From contig JBDTNQ010000080.1 in the NCBI GenBank assembly GCA_039933635.1, positions 1 through 20,221 on the forward strand: a stretch of 20,221 nt of DNA. Reading direction: 5' to 3'. The notes beneath the pieces were generated by a model that saw only the letters and a program-made list of their open reading frames with translations, was not told the origin of the DNA and did not search any database. Position numbers and translations under genes: made by a program. The DNA is from JBDTNQ01 sp039933635. GTDB lineage: Bacteria > Acidobacteriota > Vicinamibacteria > Vicinamibacterales > SCN-69-37. This document shows, in pieces, positions 1 through 7,760 of this stretch (within the stretch, counting starts at the first letter, position 1; each line of letters starts with the position of its first letter).

Positions 1-2191
1 TGTAGTCGCGATGGCCGTTCACGCGCGGCGATCCCGCGAGCGGCGGCGCCATCGTGCCGGACGTCCCGGGCTTCGGCGCGCCGAAGCCGTCGGTGCCGTG
101 GCACGAGAAGCACAGCTCGGCGTAGATCTGTCCGCCCTTCTCGAGCGCGGCCGTTTCTTCCGGAGACGCCGTCGGCCCACCGCCGCGGCCGCCACCACCA
201 CCACCACGACCAGCCGCAGCCGCGGGATTCAGCGCCACGCTTGCGACGAGCTGCACGCCCTTCGCCTTGTTCGTCCCGGCCACGGCCTTGATCGTCGACT
301 CGGCGTCCGGCAGCTTCCACTTGTTGATGGTCAACAGCGCCTGAATCACGACATCGACGTTCGAATCGGCCGTGAGCTTCTTGTAGTCGTCGGCGAAGGA
401 CTTGTCGCCGGCCTTGTAGAGCGTTTCGCTCGCGCGAATCGCCTGAATGCGCATGCGCGGCTCGCGGTCCGCCATCTGCGCGCGCACCGTGGCGGCGTCA
501 AGCGCCCCGAGCCCTTCGAGCGTCCACAGCACGTGGAACTTCTCGAGCACGTTCGTCGAGGTCTTCAACGTGTTCTGCAGCGTGGGGACCACGGACTTGT
601 CCTGCTTGAGGACGAGCAACTGCTGCGCGGTGTCGCGCCACCAGCCGTTGGGATGCCCAAGGTGCGTCACCAGCTGTGCCGCCGTCTCGTCGTTCATCCG
701 CGGCATCACCGTGTCCCGAGCCAGCGCGTCGGAGTGATCCGCCTTCACGCCGTCGTAGACGAGGCGCCAGATGCGGCCGTGATGGATGACCTTGTCGAGG
801 TCGTACTGCTGAATGCGCGCGCGGAGATACGTCCCGGGCCCGGACCAGGTCGCCTCCTGAATGATGCCGTGATAGATGTCCGTGATGTAGACCGTGCCGT
901 CAGGCGCGGTGGTCTGATCCACCGGACGAAAGTACGGGTCCATGGACTTGATGAACTCGGTCGCATCGTAGAAATTCCGGATCGTCGTGATGCCCTCGAC
1001 CTTCTCAGGCCGGACGCGGCGGACGATACGGGCGACTTCTTCGCCGTAGAGGTAGTCGCCCTGCAGATCCGGCGGCATGCGGTGGCCTCTCACGATGTCG
1101 CCGCCCGCGCCGGCCGTCGTGCTTCGCAGCGAACCGTCAGGCATGCGGGTGGCGCTCAATCCGCCCTGCATGTCCGCGATGCGCACGGGCGCGCCCCAGG
1201 GAATGCCGAGATCCGGATCCATCGTCTGCACCGCGTTCGGATCCGCGGGAGCGCCGCCGCCACGACCGCCGCCGAAGTTGCCGTAGAGGATCGGGAACTG
1301 CCAGTACGCGGGCAGGCCGCTGGCGCCGCCCTGGAACCACATCTTGCCGTCGTTGTCCTGCACCACGCCCCACTGCGCGCCGCCGTTGCCGGTCGGTTCC
1401 TTGATCACGCCGTGTGGCGTCCAGCGCGCGCGGAAGGCGTTCTCGGTGCTGTACATCCAGTTGTCGAGGCCCCAGGTGAGATGGCTCTCCTGGTGCTCGA
1501 CGTTGCCGAGGCGGCCGTATCCCGTGTCGAAGAGCTCACGCTTGTCGGCCACGCCGTCGCCGTTCGTGTCCGTGTACTTCCACAGTTCCTGCGCGTTGGA
1601 TTCCTTGACGAGCAGCGTGTTCGGGCCGAAGGGGGTCGCAAATCGCGGGAAGATCAGTTTGTCGACGAACACGGTGTGCTTGTCGTAGACGCCGTCGTTG
1701 TCGGTGTCGACGTGCAGCGACACGCGTCCGACCGGATCGAGCTGGCCCGTGGCGTCAGCGTCCTGCATGTAGCCGCGGATTTCGAGGACGAACATGCGAC
1801 CGTTTCCATCGAACGCAATCGCGGCCGGATCCTGAATGTCTGGATCGGATAGCACGAGCTCGAGGTGATAGCCGGGCTGCGGCATCAGCTTCTTCAGTTC
1901 CTCGGCCGGCGCGAGCGGCAGGAGCGAAGGCCGCTTCGCGAAATCGTAGTTGGCGTAGGCCGGGTCACTGGCCTGCGGTCCACCTGGCAGCGTCTCGGCG
2001 CCGCCACGTCCGCGTCCCCGTGCCGGTGCGGCACCGGGCTCAGGTGGCGCCTGCCCGGCGCCGGCGCCCTGCGCGGGGGCGGGCTGCGGTGCGGGCGCCT
2101 GCGCGACCAGGACGAAGCTCGTCAGGCAGGACAGCGCGCCGGCTATCAACACAGTCCAGAGTTTCCGCGTGTGAGTGGGTGGCTTCTGCAT
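1..2191 (-). CDS. PVC-type propeller/HEAT/cytochrome c protein (3' end cut by window edge)
   Basis: The reverse strand reads open from ATG at 2191 to the window edge, giving 730 codons and no stop, so the C-terminus is missing. Residues 1-31 form a signal peptide (basic start, hydrophobic core, ending near VAQAP). A Pro/Ala/Gly/Arg-rich linker follows. Residues about 100-480 look like the beta-propeller of the PVC-type putative membrane-bound dehydrogenase family. This part has two calcium-type loops, D162-x-D-x-D166-G and D208-x-N-x-D212-G. Residues about 500-650 are helical and HEAT-like. After a Gly/Arg tract comes a c-type heme site, C694-F-S-C697-H698. By family, the protein is an exported heme enzyme or electron carrier that probably acts on sugars or alcohols; its substrate is unknown. 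A GGAGGA ribosome site at 2198-2203 supports the start. It lies downstream of a Tat-exported sugar isomerase-like gene on the same strand, probably in one operon. Confidence 0.88.
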   Translation of the reverse strand, partial: MQKPPTHTRKLWTVLIAGALSCLTSFVLVAQAPAPQPAPAQGAGAGQAPPEPGAAPARGRGRGGAETLPGGPQASDPAYANYDFAKRPSLLPLAPAEELKKLMPQPGYHLELVLSDPDIQDPAAIAFDGNGRMFVLEIRGYMQDADATGQLDPVGRVSLHVDTDNDGVYDKHTVFVDKLIFPRFATPFGPNTLLVKESNAQELWKYTDTNGDGVADKRELFDTGYGRLGNVEHQESHLTWGLDNWMYSTENAFRARWTPHGVIKEPTGNGGAQWGVVQDNDGKMWFQGGASGLPAYWQFPILYGNFGGGRGGGAPADPNAVQTMDPDLGIPWGAPVRIADMQGGLSATRMPDGSLRSTTAGAGGDIVRGHRMPPDLQGDYLYGEEVARIVRRVRPEKVEGITTIRNFYDATEFIKSMDPYFRPVDQTTAPDGTVYITDIYHGIIQEATWSGPGTYLRARIQQYDLDKVIHHGRIWRLVYDGVKADHSDALARDTVMPRMNDETAAQLVTHLGHPNGWWRDTAQQLLVLKQDKSVVPTLQNTLKTSTNVLEKFHVLWTLEGLGALDAATVRAQMADREPRMRIQAIRASETLYKAGDKSFADDYKKLTADSNVDVVIQALLTINKWKLPDAESTIKAVAGTNKAKGVQLVASVALNPAAAAGRGGGGGGRGGGPTASPEETAALEKGGQIYAELCFSCHGTDGFGAPKPGTSGTMAPPLAGSPRVNGHRDY
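176..211 (-). repeat. Gly/Arg-coding low-complexity tract before the PVC-type heme domain
   Basis: On the minus strand this encodes GRGGGGGGRGGG, about residues 661-672 of the PVC-type protein. It joins the HEAT-like part to the cytochrome c domain that carries C694-x-x-C697-H698. Its position suggests a flexible tether for the heme domain. Confidence 0.65.
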
Positions 2192-2239
2192 GGGCCGTCC
2201 TCCGAAACGATCGCGTGGTGGCGGGGTGGTCAGGGGGAG

Positions 2240-2269
2240 ACCCGCGCGACGGTCGTCCGCCGCGCGGGT
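2240..2269 (-). terminator. GC-rich hairpin between isomerase and PVC-type gene
   Basis: The arms ACCCGCGCG (2240-2248) and CGCGCGGGT (2261-2269) are perfect 9-bp inverted complements around a 12-base loop. The hairpin lies 11 bases past the stop of the isomerase gene and 48 bases before the start of the PVC-type gene, in minus-strand orientation. No U-tract follows, so full intrinsic termination is unlikely. Partial termination or protection of the upstream mRNA end would fit better. The role is inferred from position and symmetry only. Confidence 0.4.
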
Positions 2270-2279
2270 GACGAGCGCG

Positions 2280-3533
2280 CTAGGCCAGCGCGTCCTTGCA
2301 GTACTGCAGACACTTGCGAACTTCTTTCACGGCGTCCGAGCCTTCCGGCACGCTGTACTCGAGCTCGATCGAGGCCGGCATCTTCCACTTGTTCTTCTTC
2401 ACCGTCTGGAGGATCTCCTTGATCGGTGTTTCACCGGTGCCCCAGGGCAGGTTCAGCGCGCAGTGGTCCGGGGTGGTGCGGTCCTTGAGGTGGAAGCTGC
2501 TGATGCGATCGTGGAACTTCTCGAGGAACAACACCGGGTTACCACCGCCGCCGGCGACGTAGTGGCCGAAGTCGACGTTCGCGTAGTTGCCCTTCGACGC
2601 GGCGAACGCCTTGTCGAAGACGGTGATCGTGCCCTGGGCGTGCGTGTGGTACGCGACGAAGATCTTCTTCTTCAAGCCGAAGTCGCCAAGTCGCTTCAAC
2701 GCCGCTTCGTCCTCCGTCAACTCGAGCGTCGTGTGCGTGGCGCCGAGCCCCTGGGCTATCGCGAAGTGAAAGTCCAGTTCCTCGTCGGACATGTTCGTGC
2801 TGATCGTCTTGGTCGCGTAGATCGTGACGCCGGCGTCGTTGAACAGCTTGCGCAGCGCCTTGATCTTGTCGGTCGACACGGACTCGCGCCACTTCTTCAG
2901 GTCCGCCGCATATTGTGCGGCGGCGGCCTCCTGTTCCGGGGTCTGCGGACCACCACGCCCGGCGCGACCGCCCGCCGGTGCGGCGGCATTGGGCTGCGCG
3001 CCCGCAGCGGCCGTCAGGGCCGCGGCAGGCGCCGCGGCGGCGCGGCCACCGCCGCCTTCGCGAGACGGCGCACACGCAACGCCGTTCCACGACGACGTCA
3101 ACGTCGCCGGATCAACGGGCCCACGGCCTCCACGTCCCGGCGCGCCTCCCGGTCCAGCTGGTGCGCCTGCAGCGCCGGCCGCGCCACCTGCGGCCGCGCG
3201 ACCACCGCCACCTCCGCCGCCGCGCGACGGCATGCCGAGATAGTTCTGAATCGGACCCGCCATTAACTCGATCGCGTTGATGCCCGACTCCTGGCAATAC
3301 CGCAACGTCGCTTCCGCGCTCTGATCCGGCATGCTGCGGAAGCTGTAGGTGATGGTGCCGATCTGCACGCCGTTGATGAGCGAATTGGGCTTGGCCATGG
3401 CGGCCATCTGTCCGAGCGCGCTCAGCGTCGAGCCACCGAGGCCCGTCGCAATTCCCAGTGCCGGCACGGCGCCCAGCACGACCTTCCCGAAGTCGCGGCG
3501 CGTCACCAAGCCGCTCTTGTTCTGTTCGTTCAT
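2280..3533 (-). CDS. Tat-exported sugar phosphate isomerase/epimerase-like TIM-barrel protein
   Basis: This 417-residue protein starts with a Tat signal: T11-R-R-D-F-G-K, then a hydrophobic stretch to about residue 43. The rest resembles the xylose-isomerase-like TIM barrel of sugar phosphate isomerases/epimerases. Barrel-like segments include YSFRS (63-67), INAIEL (85-90), FVAYHTH (292-298), VDFGHYVAG (320-328), SSFHLKD (345-351) and SIELEY (388-393). Candidate metal or substrate residues are E89, H296, D321, H324, H348 and E390 or E392. Residues about 103-205 are an Ala/Gly/Pro/Arg-rich insert splitting the barrel after its first strands, so the protein is longer than typical relatives of roughly 270-320 residues. 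A GGGGAGA ribosome site at 3538-3544 supports the start. Periplasmic location suggests work on a free sugar or keto-sugar rather than a sugar phosphate; that is inference. Confidence 0.85.
   Translation of the reverse strand: MNEQNKSGLVTRRDFGKVVLGAVPALGIATGLGGSTLSALGQMAAMAKPNSLINGVQIGTITYSFRSMPDQSAEATLRYCQESGINAIELMAGPIQNYLGMPSRGGGGGGGRAAAGGAAGAAGAPAGPGGAPGRGGRGPVDPATLTSSWNGVACAPSREGGGGRAAAAPAAALTAAAGAQPNAAAPAGGRAGRGGPQTPEQEAAAAQYAADLKKWRESVSTDKIKALRKLFNDAGVTIYATKTISTNMSDEELDFHFAIAQGLGATHTTLELTEDEAALKRLGDFGLKKKIFVAYHTHAQGTITVFDKAFAASKGNYANVDFGHYVAGGGGNPVLFLEKFHDRISSFHLKDRTTPDHCALNLPWGTGETPIKEILQTVKKNKWKMPASIELEYSVPEGSDAVKEVRKCLQYCKDALA
2919..3227 (-). repeat. Low-complexity Ala/Gly/Pro/Arg-coding insert
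   Basis: This stretch encodes residues 103-205 of the sugar isomerase-like protein. It is almost entirely Gly, Ala, Pro and Arg, with runs such as seven consecutive glycines near residues 105-111 and repeated GRGG and AAAP units. Only a short segment near residues 141-157 is of mixed composition. It probably encodes a disordered loop between barrel elements. Related Gly/Arg tracts occur in three other exported proteins of the window. Confidence 0.75.
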
Positions 3534-3861
3534 AACGTCTCCCCTGACTGATCACTCAACGACGTGGACAGGTCACACGGCGCTTGGCCCAGCCAGACGC
3601 AGTGCGCGACCTCCGCGCGTGCCTCCGGCCTTCGCTGTTGAAGCGTGCTGTGTAGACGTCGGCAATCCTGACATCGTTTACACCGATTCGCGCATTGATT
3701 TGTGGGCCGCCGTCCGACGGCATCGCTCGACCCGTTGCAGTCGCGCCGGCACGGAGCGGACCTCAAGGGGCATGGAGCGACGCCGCCGCACGGCGGCCGG
3801 CAGGACATCAGGCCCGGACGCGTGGACCATCCACGAACGTCCGGGCCTGCCTTTGGCGGAC
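3534..3861. other. Intergenic spacer, no gene seen
   Basis: This 328-base spacer lies between the start of the isomerase gene and the stop of the TonB-dependent receptor gene, both on the minus strand. No reading frame here looks like a protein. Overlapping ORFs are extensions of antisense shadows. It contains the ribosome site of the isomerase gene at 3538-3544, a less GC-rich patch around 3650-3710 where its promoter may lie, a small perfect hairpin (CCGCCG at 3783-3788 with CGGCGG at 3791-3796), and the large hairpin at 3810-3848. No convincing -35/-10 pair was found. Confidence 0.6.
3810..3848 (-). terminator. Terminator-like long hairpin after the TonB-dependent receptor gene
   Basis: AGGCCCGGACG (3810-3820) pairs perfectly with CGTCCGGGCCT (3838-3848). 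The stem continues with CGTGG (3821-3825) and CCACG (3831-3835) around a five-base loop, leaving only a two-base bulge at 3836-3837. That gives about 16 base pairs. It begins 13 bases past the receptor's stop codon in the direction of transcription. There is no U-run after it, so it is a strong structure of the GC-rich, tail-less kind. Its CCCGGAC core is shared with the hairpin at 20171-20194. Confidence 0.6.
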
Positions 3862-6800
3862 TCAGAAACCGAACCGCACCTGCGCCTGGAGGGTGCGTGG
3901 CGACTGGAACCCGGTCGCCACGCCGAATCCACCGTTCTTCGGCAACGACCGGGACGGCACGAGGGCCCCGGTCGCGTCGTACGGCAGATTCGTCGCGGTG
4001 ATCGGGTCGGACGGGCTGCCCAGGTTGATGGTAGCGGTTCGGCCCGTCACGATCGCCTGGTTCGGCGCGTTGAAAATGTCCAGACGTAGCTGCACCGTGC
4101 GGCCACCCCCAAGACGAACCGTGCGCGCAATCGAGAGGTCCAACGCACTCTGGAAGCAGCCCTTCACGACGTTCGGGCTCGACTCCAGTCCCAGGCTCCC
4201 GACGGCAGGGCCCTGGAATGCCGAGGTGTTGAACTGCTTGTAGACATTCCCGCTGCACCCGCTACCCGGATCGCCTGCCACGACGATGCGCGCCCCGTAG
4301 TCGGGCGAGCCGGTCAGGTTCGCGCTGCCGCCGCCGTTCTGATACGAGAACCCCACCGTGTAGGGTGACGCCGTCGTGGCGCCCCAGATCCCGGACAACT
4401 GCCAGTCGTTGATCACGGCGGCGACCGCGCGCATCGCCCCGTGGTCGGCCGTTAGGTCCGGCAGATCCCAGACGAAGTTGGCGCGAATGGTGTGCGCGGT
4501 CGGATCGGACTGCAGCAGCCTGTCCGCCTCCGCCTGATCGGCGCGGTACGTGTACGAGCCGTCGGCGTTGTGCTGCAGACGGGCCGCGGTCTGTGACTGG
4601 TTGGAGAGACTCCACGTGTCGTTGAGGCCCCACGACACGCCATGACTGAAACGACGCTGATAGGAGAACTGCAGCGAGTGGTACGTGCTCCACCCGCGCG
4701 GATTCTGCTGGTTGATGTTGCCGTATCCGCGGAACGCACGCATCTGGTCGGACGCCACCGTGTTCGACCCGAGGAACGTCGCCGCCTGCGTCGGATCCTG
4801 GTACTGCGGCTGGAACGCCGTCCCGAAATCCACGGCGTTGAGGTTGATGCTCTGCAGTTGGTTCCAGGCGTGCTGGCCGACGTAGGACACGTCGAGCGCC
4901 GACGACCATGGCAACGCCAGCTGGAGGCCGGTGTTCCACTGGGCCGACGTCGGCAAATCGCTCTTGTAGATGAACACCGACAACGCCGGCGGGCCCTGCA
5001 CGGCGGAGTTCGGGTTGAGCGACTGCAACTGGGCGAAGTTGAGCGTCACGTTCTTGACCGACGGCGGGTTCAGCACCTGCGCGTAGATCGAGTTGCCGCT
5101 GGGCCGATCGAAATACAGACCCATGCCGCCCCGCACGATCACCTTCTGGTTCCCCGTCAGGTCGAGCGCCGCGCCGAGCCGCGGGTTGTAGCCGATCGTC
5201 GGCCACGTGTAGGTCGTCTTCGCGATGCCCTGACCGGAAAGGAAGAGGCCGTTGGTCGGATCGCCCGTTCCGGGCACGATGGTGCCAATCGATACGGCGG
5301 AACCCGCCCCGAGCAACGCCCCCGTCGCGGGATTCTTCGCCACACGCGTGTTGCCACTGCAGCTCACCGCGCCATTCGAGCAGGCCGCGACAAACAACGT
5401 CGGCGCGGATGCCGAGGACCATTTCTCCGGGAGGAAGTTCGACGCCTGGCCCAACTTGTCGTACTGCGGCTGCTGGTGGACGAACCGCACCCCGTAGTCC
5501 AAGGTGAAGCGATTCGTGAGCTTCCAGTTGTCCTGGATGTAGCCCTCGGTGTTGTTGTAGACGTAGGTGCCCTCGATGTACGTCGACTGCTGGTTGTAGT
5601 TGTTGATGACGCCAATCAGCGCATTCGCGTACGGGAACCCCGTATCGAGCGGGTTCGATGTGTTGTTCTGGAAGTTGTAGGTGCCGAACGTGGCGCCGCT
5701 GTTCTGCTGCTGCGCCTTCCAGCTGTGCGTGTTGTAGAACCCGCCCTTGAGCGTGTGACGCCCCTGAACCCTCGTCATACTGGCCGAGATGTCATCGGTG
5801 GCGTTCTTGTTCAGGAAGCCGGAAAAGGGCGTGTTCGGCGGCGCGTTGCCCACGCGTCCACCCCATGAGAAGTTTGGCGTCTTCAGCATGTAGCCGTTGA
5901 CGAACATCGGCGGCGCCATCGCGGCCAGCACCGTGTACGCGTAGTAGTTCTGGTTGAGCAGCAGGGAATCGACCGGGAACAACGTCGGCAGACCGCCGAG
6001 GCCCGCGGCATCGCGGTTGGACAGCGGCGCCGTTGGCACGCCGCTCGTGCAGAACGTTGGACCGGTGCCGCCCTGCGCCAGACCGCACCCGGCCAGATCG
6101 TTCTGACTGTGTCCATACGTCGCCTCGAGGAACGTCGTCGGCGTCAACGTGTAGTTGATCGTGAACGCGTCGGTAAACACGACTGGGTGGTACTGCTTCG
6201 AGTTGGTCAACCCTGGCAATGAGCCGACGAACTCCTTGTTCGTCTGGCGCCAGCCCGAGTACTTCGCGGTGACCCGGAGGGACGGCATGGGCTGGTAATC
6301 GACACGGAGGGCGGGCTGCTGCCCCATGGCCGTCTCGACCGTCTGGTTCGCCTCGTAGTTGTAGGCGAGTCCGGTACCGTCGATGTTCGGCAGCGGGTAC
6401 TGGTTCAGGATCGCCAGCCCCGGCGCGTAGATCCGGTTCGACGGAATGCGGCCCACCACCCCGCCGTCCTTGAAGCACGCCGCGCTGTTGCTGCTGGAGC
6501 ACGTGCCGCTGAGGAGCGGATCCTTGATGGATGTGAACAAGGTGCCGTTGTTGTCGTAGGTCTTCGAGAAGTCGCCAGCGCGCTCGAGGGCCGTCGGCAC
6601 GCGGAAGCGAACGACCGCTCCGCCCGCCTTTCGTGGCGCGTACTCATGGCTGTAGAAGAAGAACAGCTTGTTGTTGCCGCCGGCCTTGCCGACCGGGCCA
6701 CCCAGCGAGTAGCCCCAGTCGCGTTCCTTCAGGACGGACTTGGCGTCGCCGTTGAGGATGTTCGTCCTGCTGTTGGCGTTCCACTTCGAGTTCCGTTCGA

Positions 6801-7533
6801 CGTCGTAGAGCGATCCGTGGAACCGATTGGTGCCGCTCTTGGTCACGGCCGTGACCTGAAGACCACTCGAGCGCCCGTATTCAGCCTGATAGCCCGAGGT
6901 GAGCACTTTCACCTCCGCAATCGACTCGACGTTCATCTGCAGGAGGATCGAGTTACTGCCGGTGTCGACCGCCGACACGCCGTCGATCATGATGTTGTTG
7001 CCGCCACCACCACCGATGCGGTTCGTGCCCTGCACGCCGGGCGCCAGTTGCGTCAACGCCGTGAAGCTGCGATTCGCGATCGGCAGGTTCGCCACCTGAT
7101 CGGTGGGCACCGTAAATGACCGTTCGCCGCTCTGGGCTTGAATGAGCGGCGCCTCGGCGCGGACCTCGACCGTCTGGTCGATGCCGCCGACTTCCAGGAC
7201 GAGGACACCCAGACCGACGCGATTCCCTGATCCAACGGTCACACCGGATCGGCGCATGGTCTTGAATCCGCTCATCGTCACGTCCAGCGTGTAGACGTCG
7301 GCCGAGACATTGGGAAACACGAAATCGCCCGATCCGTTGGTGACGGCAGGGGTGGACTTCGTGCCTTTCGTTTCGCTTTCGAGAACGACCGTGACGCCAG
7401 GCACGACTCCGCCCTGCGCGTCCTTGACGGTGCCGGTCACGGTGCCGCTCGTGACCTGCGCGTTCACCACACCTGCCACCATCAACGTGACGATGACGAC
7501 GAGCGCGGCCATGCGTGTCGAAACTCTCACCAT
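3862..7533 (-). CDS. Oar-like TonB-dependent outer membrane receptor
   Basis: This 1223-residue protein has a signal peptide (1-25, ending VVNAQ). A carboxypeptidase-regulatory-like beta domain follows at about 28-112, with GTVTGTVKD and a YTLDVTMSGFK strand. A plug domain lies at about 130-250 (NIMIDGVSAVD, VKVLTSGYQAEYGRSSG, then VTKSGTNRFHGS). The remainder is a long beta-barrel ending in QVRFGF, with the C-terminal Phe typical of outer membrane barrels. Length and architecture match the Oar-like receptors abundant in Acidobacteriota. Family role: energised uptake of a large substrate across the outer membrane; the ligand cannot be read from sequence. The start at 7533 is preferred because GGGAGG sits seven bases upstream and the signal peptide begins there. 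An in-frame GTG at 7581 would add 16 residues without signal character. No SusD-like partner is adjacent. The gene is divergent from a membrane winged-helix regulator. Confidence 0.92.
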   Translation of the reverse strand: MVRVSTRMAALVVIVTLMVAGVVNAQVTSGTVTGTVKDAQGGVVPGVTVVLESETKGTKSTPAVTNGSGDFVFPNVSADVYTLDVTMSGFKTMRRSGVTVGSGNRVGLGVLVLEVGGIDQTVEVRAEAPLIQAQSGERSFTVPTDQVANLPIANRSFTALTQLAPGVQGTNRIGGGGGNNIMIDGVSAVDTGSNSILLQMNVESIAEVKVLTSGYQAEYGRSSGLQVTAVTKSGTNRFHGSLYDVERNSKWNANSRTNILNGDAKSVLKERDWGYSLGGPVGKAGGNNKLFFFYSHEYAPRKAGGAVVRFRVPTALERAGDFSKTYDNNGTLFTSIKDPLLSGTCSSSNSAACFKDGGVVGRIPSNRIYAPGLAILNQYPLPNIDGTGLAYNYEANQTVETAMGQQPALRVDYQPMPSLRVTAKYSGWRQTNKEFVGSLPGLTNSKQYHPVVFTDAFTINYTLTPTTFLEATYGHSQNDLAGCGLAQGGTGPTFCTSGVPTAPLSNRDAAGLGGLPTLFPVDSLLLNQNYYAYTVLAAMAPPMFVNGYMLKTPNFSWGGRVGNAPPNTPFSGFLNKNATDDISASMTRVQGRHTLKGGFYNTHSWKAQQQNSGATFGTYNFQNNTSNPLDTGFPYANALIGVINNYNQQSTYIEGTYVYNNTEGYIQDNWKLTNRFTLDYGVRFVHQQPQYDKLGQASNFLPEKWSSASAPTLFVAACSNGAVSCSGNTRVAKNPATGALLGAGSAVSIGTIVPGTGDPTNGLFLSGQGIAKTTYTWPTIGYNPRLGAALDLTGNQKVIVRGGMGLYFDRPSGNSIYAQVLNPPSVKNVTLNFAQLQSLNPNSAVQGPPALSVFIYKSDLPTSAQWNTGLQLALPWSSALDVSYVGQHAWNQLQSINLNAVDFGTAFQPQYQDPTQAATFLGSNTVASDQMRAFRGYGNINQQNPRGWSTYHSLQFSYQRRFSHGVSWGLNDTWSLSNQSQTAARLQHNADGSYTYRADQAEADRLLQSDPTAHTIRANFVWDLPDLTADHGAMRAVAAVINDWQLSGIWGATTASPYTVGFSYQNGGGSANLTGSPDYGARIVVAGDPGSGCSGNVYKQFNTSAFQGPAVGSLGLESSPNVVKGCFQSALDLSIARTVRLGGGRTVQLRLDIFNAPNQAIVTGRTATINLGSPSDPITATNLPYDATGALVPSRSLPKNGGFGVATGFQSPRTLQAQVRFGF

Positions 7534-7540
7534 TGCGTTG

Positions 7541-7546
7541 CCTCCC
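7541..7546 (-). promoter_or_regulatory. Ribosome binding site fixing the receptor start
   Basis: On the minus strand this reads GGGAGG, seven bases before the ATG at 7533. It decides between this ATG and the upstream in-frame GTG at 7581. A further purine-rich stretch lies farther upstream in the leader but is too distant for the ATG. Confidence 0.65.
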
Positions 7547-7676
7547 AACCCCCTCCACGCCTCCTGAACCAATAGACACACTCCCCGTGAGCATGGCGGG
7601 CATCTTCCCGGCAGCCAGGGACAGCGCGAGGCGTGAGTGGAGGCTGGCAGTGTGCGCGCCGGAGGTATGGACGGTC

Positions 7677-7704
7677 TATGTAACCGATTGAATACTCATG
7701 AAAA
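7677..7704 (-). promoter_or_regulatory. Possible receptor promoter (weak match)
   Basis: On the minus strand TTTTCA (7699-7704) is followed after 16 bases by TACATA (7677-7682). The match to sigma-70 boxes is partial. It lies in the only AT-rich patch of the divergent intergenic region and would give a leader of about 140 bases. Offered only as the best candidate. Confidence 0.2.
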
Positions 7705-7733
7705 TTGTTGAAACGGTCCGATCCACCGTGAGC

Positions 7734-7739
7734 TAGAAT
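7734..7739 (+). promoter_or_regulatory. Possible -10 box for the winged-helix regulator gene
   Basis: TAGAAT lies 21 bases before the GTG start of the regulator gene and differs from TATAAT at one position. TTGAAA at 7708-7713 could serve as a -35 box but the 20-base spacing is long. The short resulting leader of about 14 bases agrees with the weak ribosome site. The same TAGAAT hexamer precedes the dienelactone hydrolase gene on the other strand. Confidence 0.35.
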
Positions 7740-7760
7740 TGGTCACACAACGAGAACAAC

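Noticed and set aside
170..215. Triplet-like CCACCA repeat resembling a microsatellite
   Set aside because: It keeps reading frame and encodes the Gly/Arg tether, so it is treated as a coding low-complexity tract rather than a separate element.
11..1852. 613-codon open frame on the plus strand
   Set aside because: It is antisense to the PVC-type gene, is extremely rich in Arg, Val and Ala, and shows no domain. The minus frame has a signal peptide, calcium loops and a heme motif.
2175..3266. 363-codon plus-strand open frame over the isomerase gene
   Set aside because: It has the Arg-rich composition of an antisense shadow. The opposite strand encodes a clear Tat signal and barrel motifs.
4642..5868. 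408-codon plus-strand open frame inside the receptor gene
   Set aside because: It lies antisense to conserved barrel sequence and shows no recognisable domain.
7534..7581. Upstream GTG start for the receptor, adding 16 residues
   Set aside because: The extra residues lack signal-peptide character, and a good GGGAGG site sits just before the ATG at 7533.
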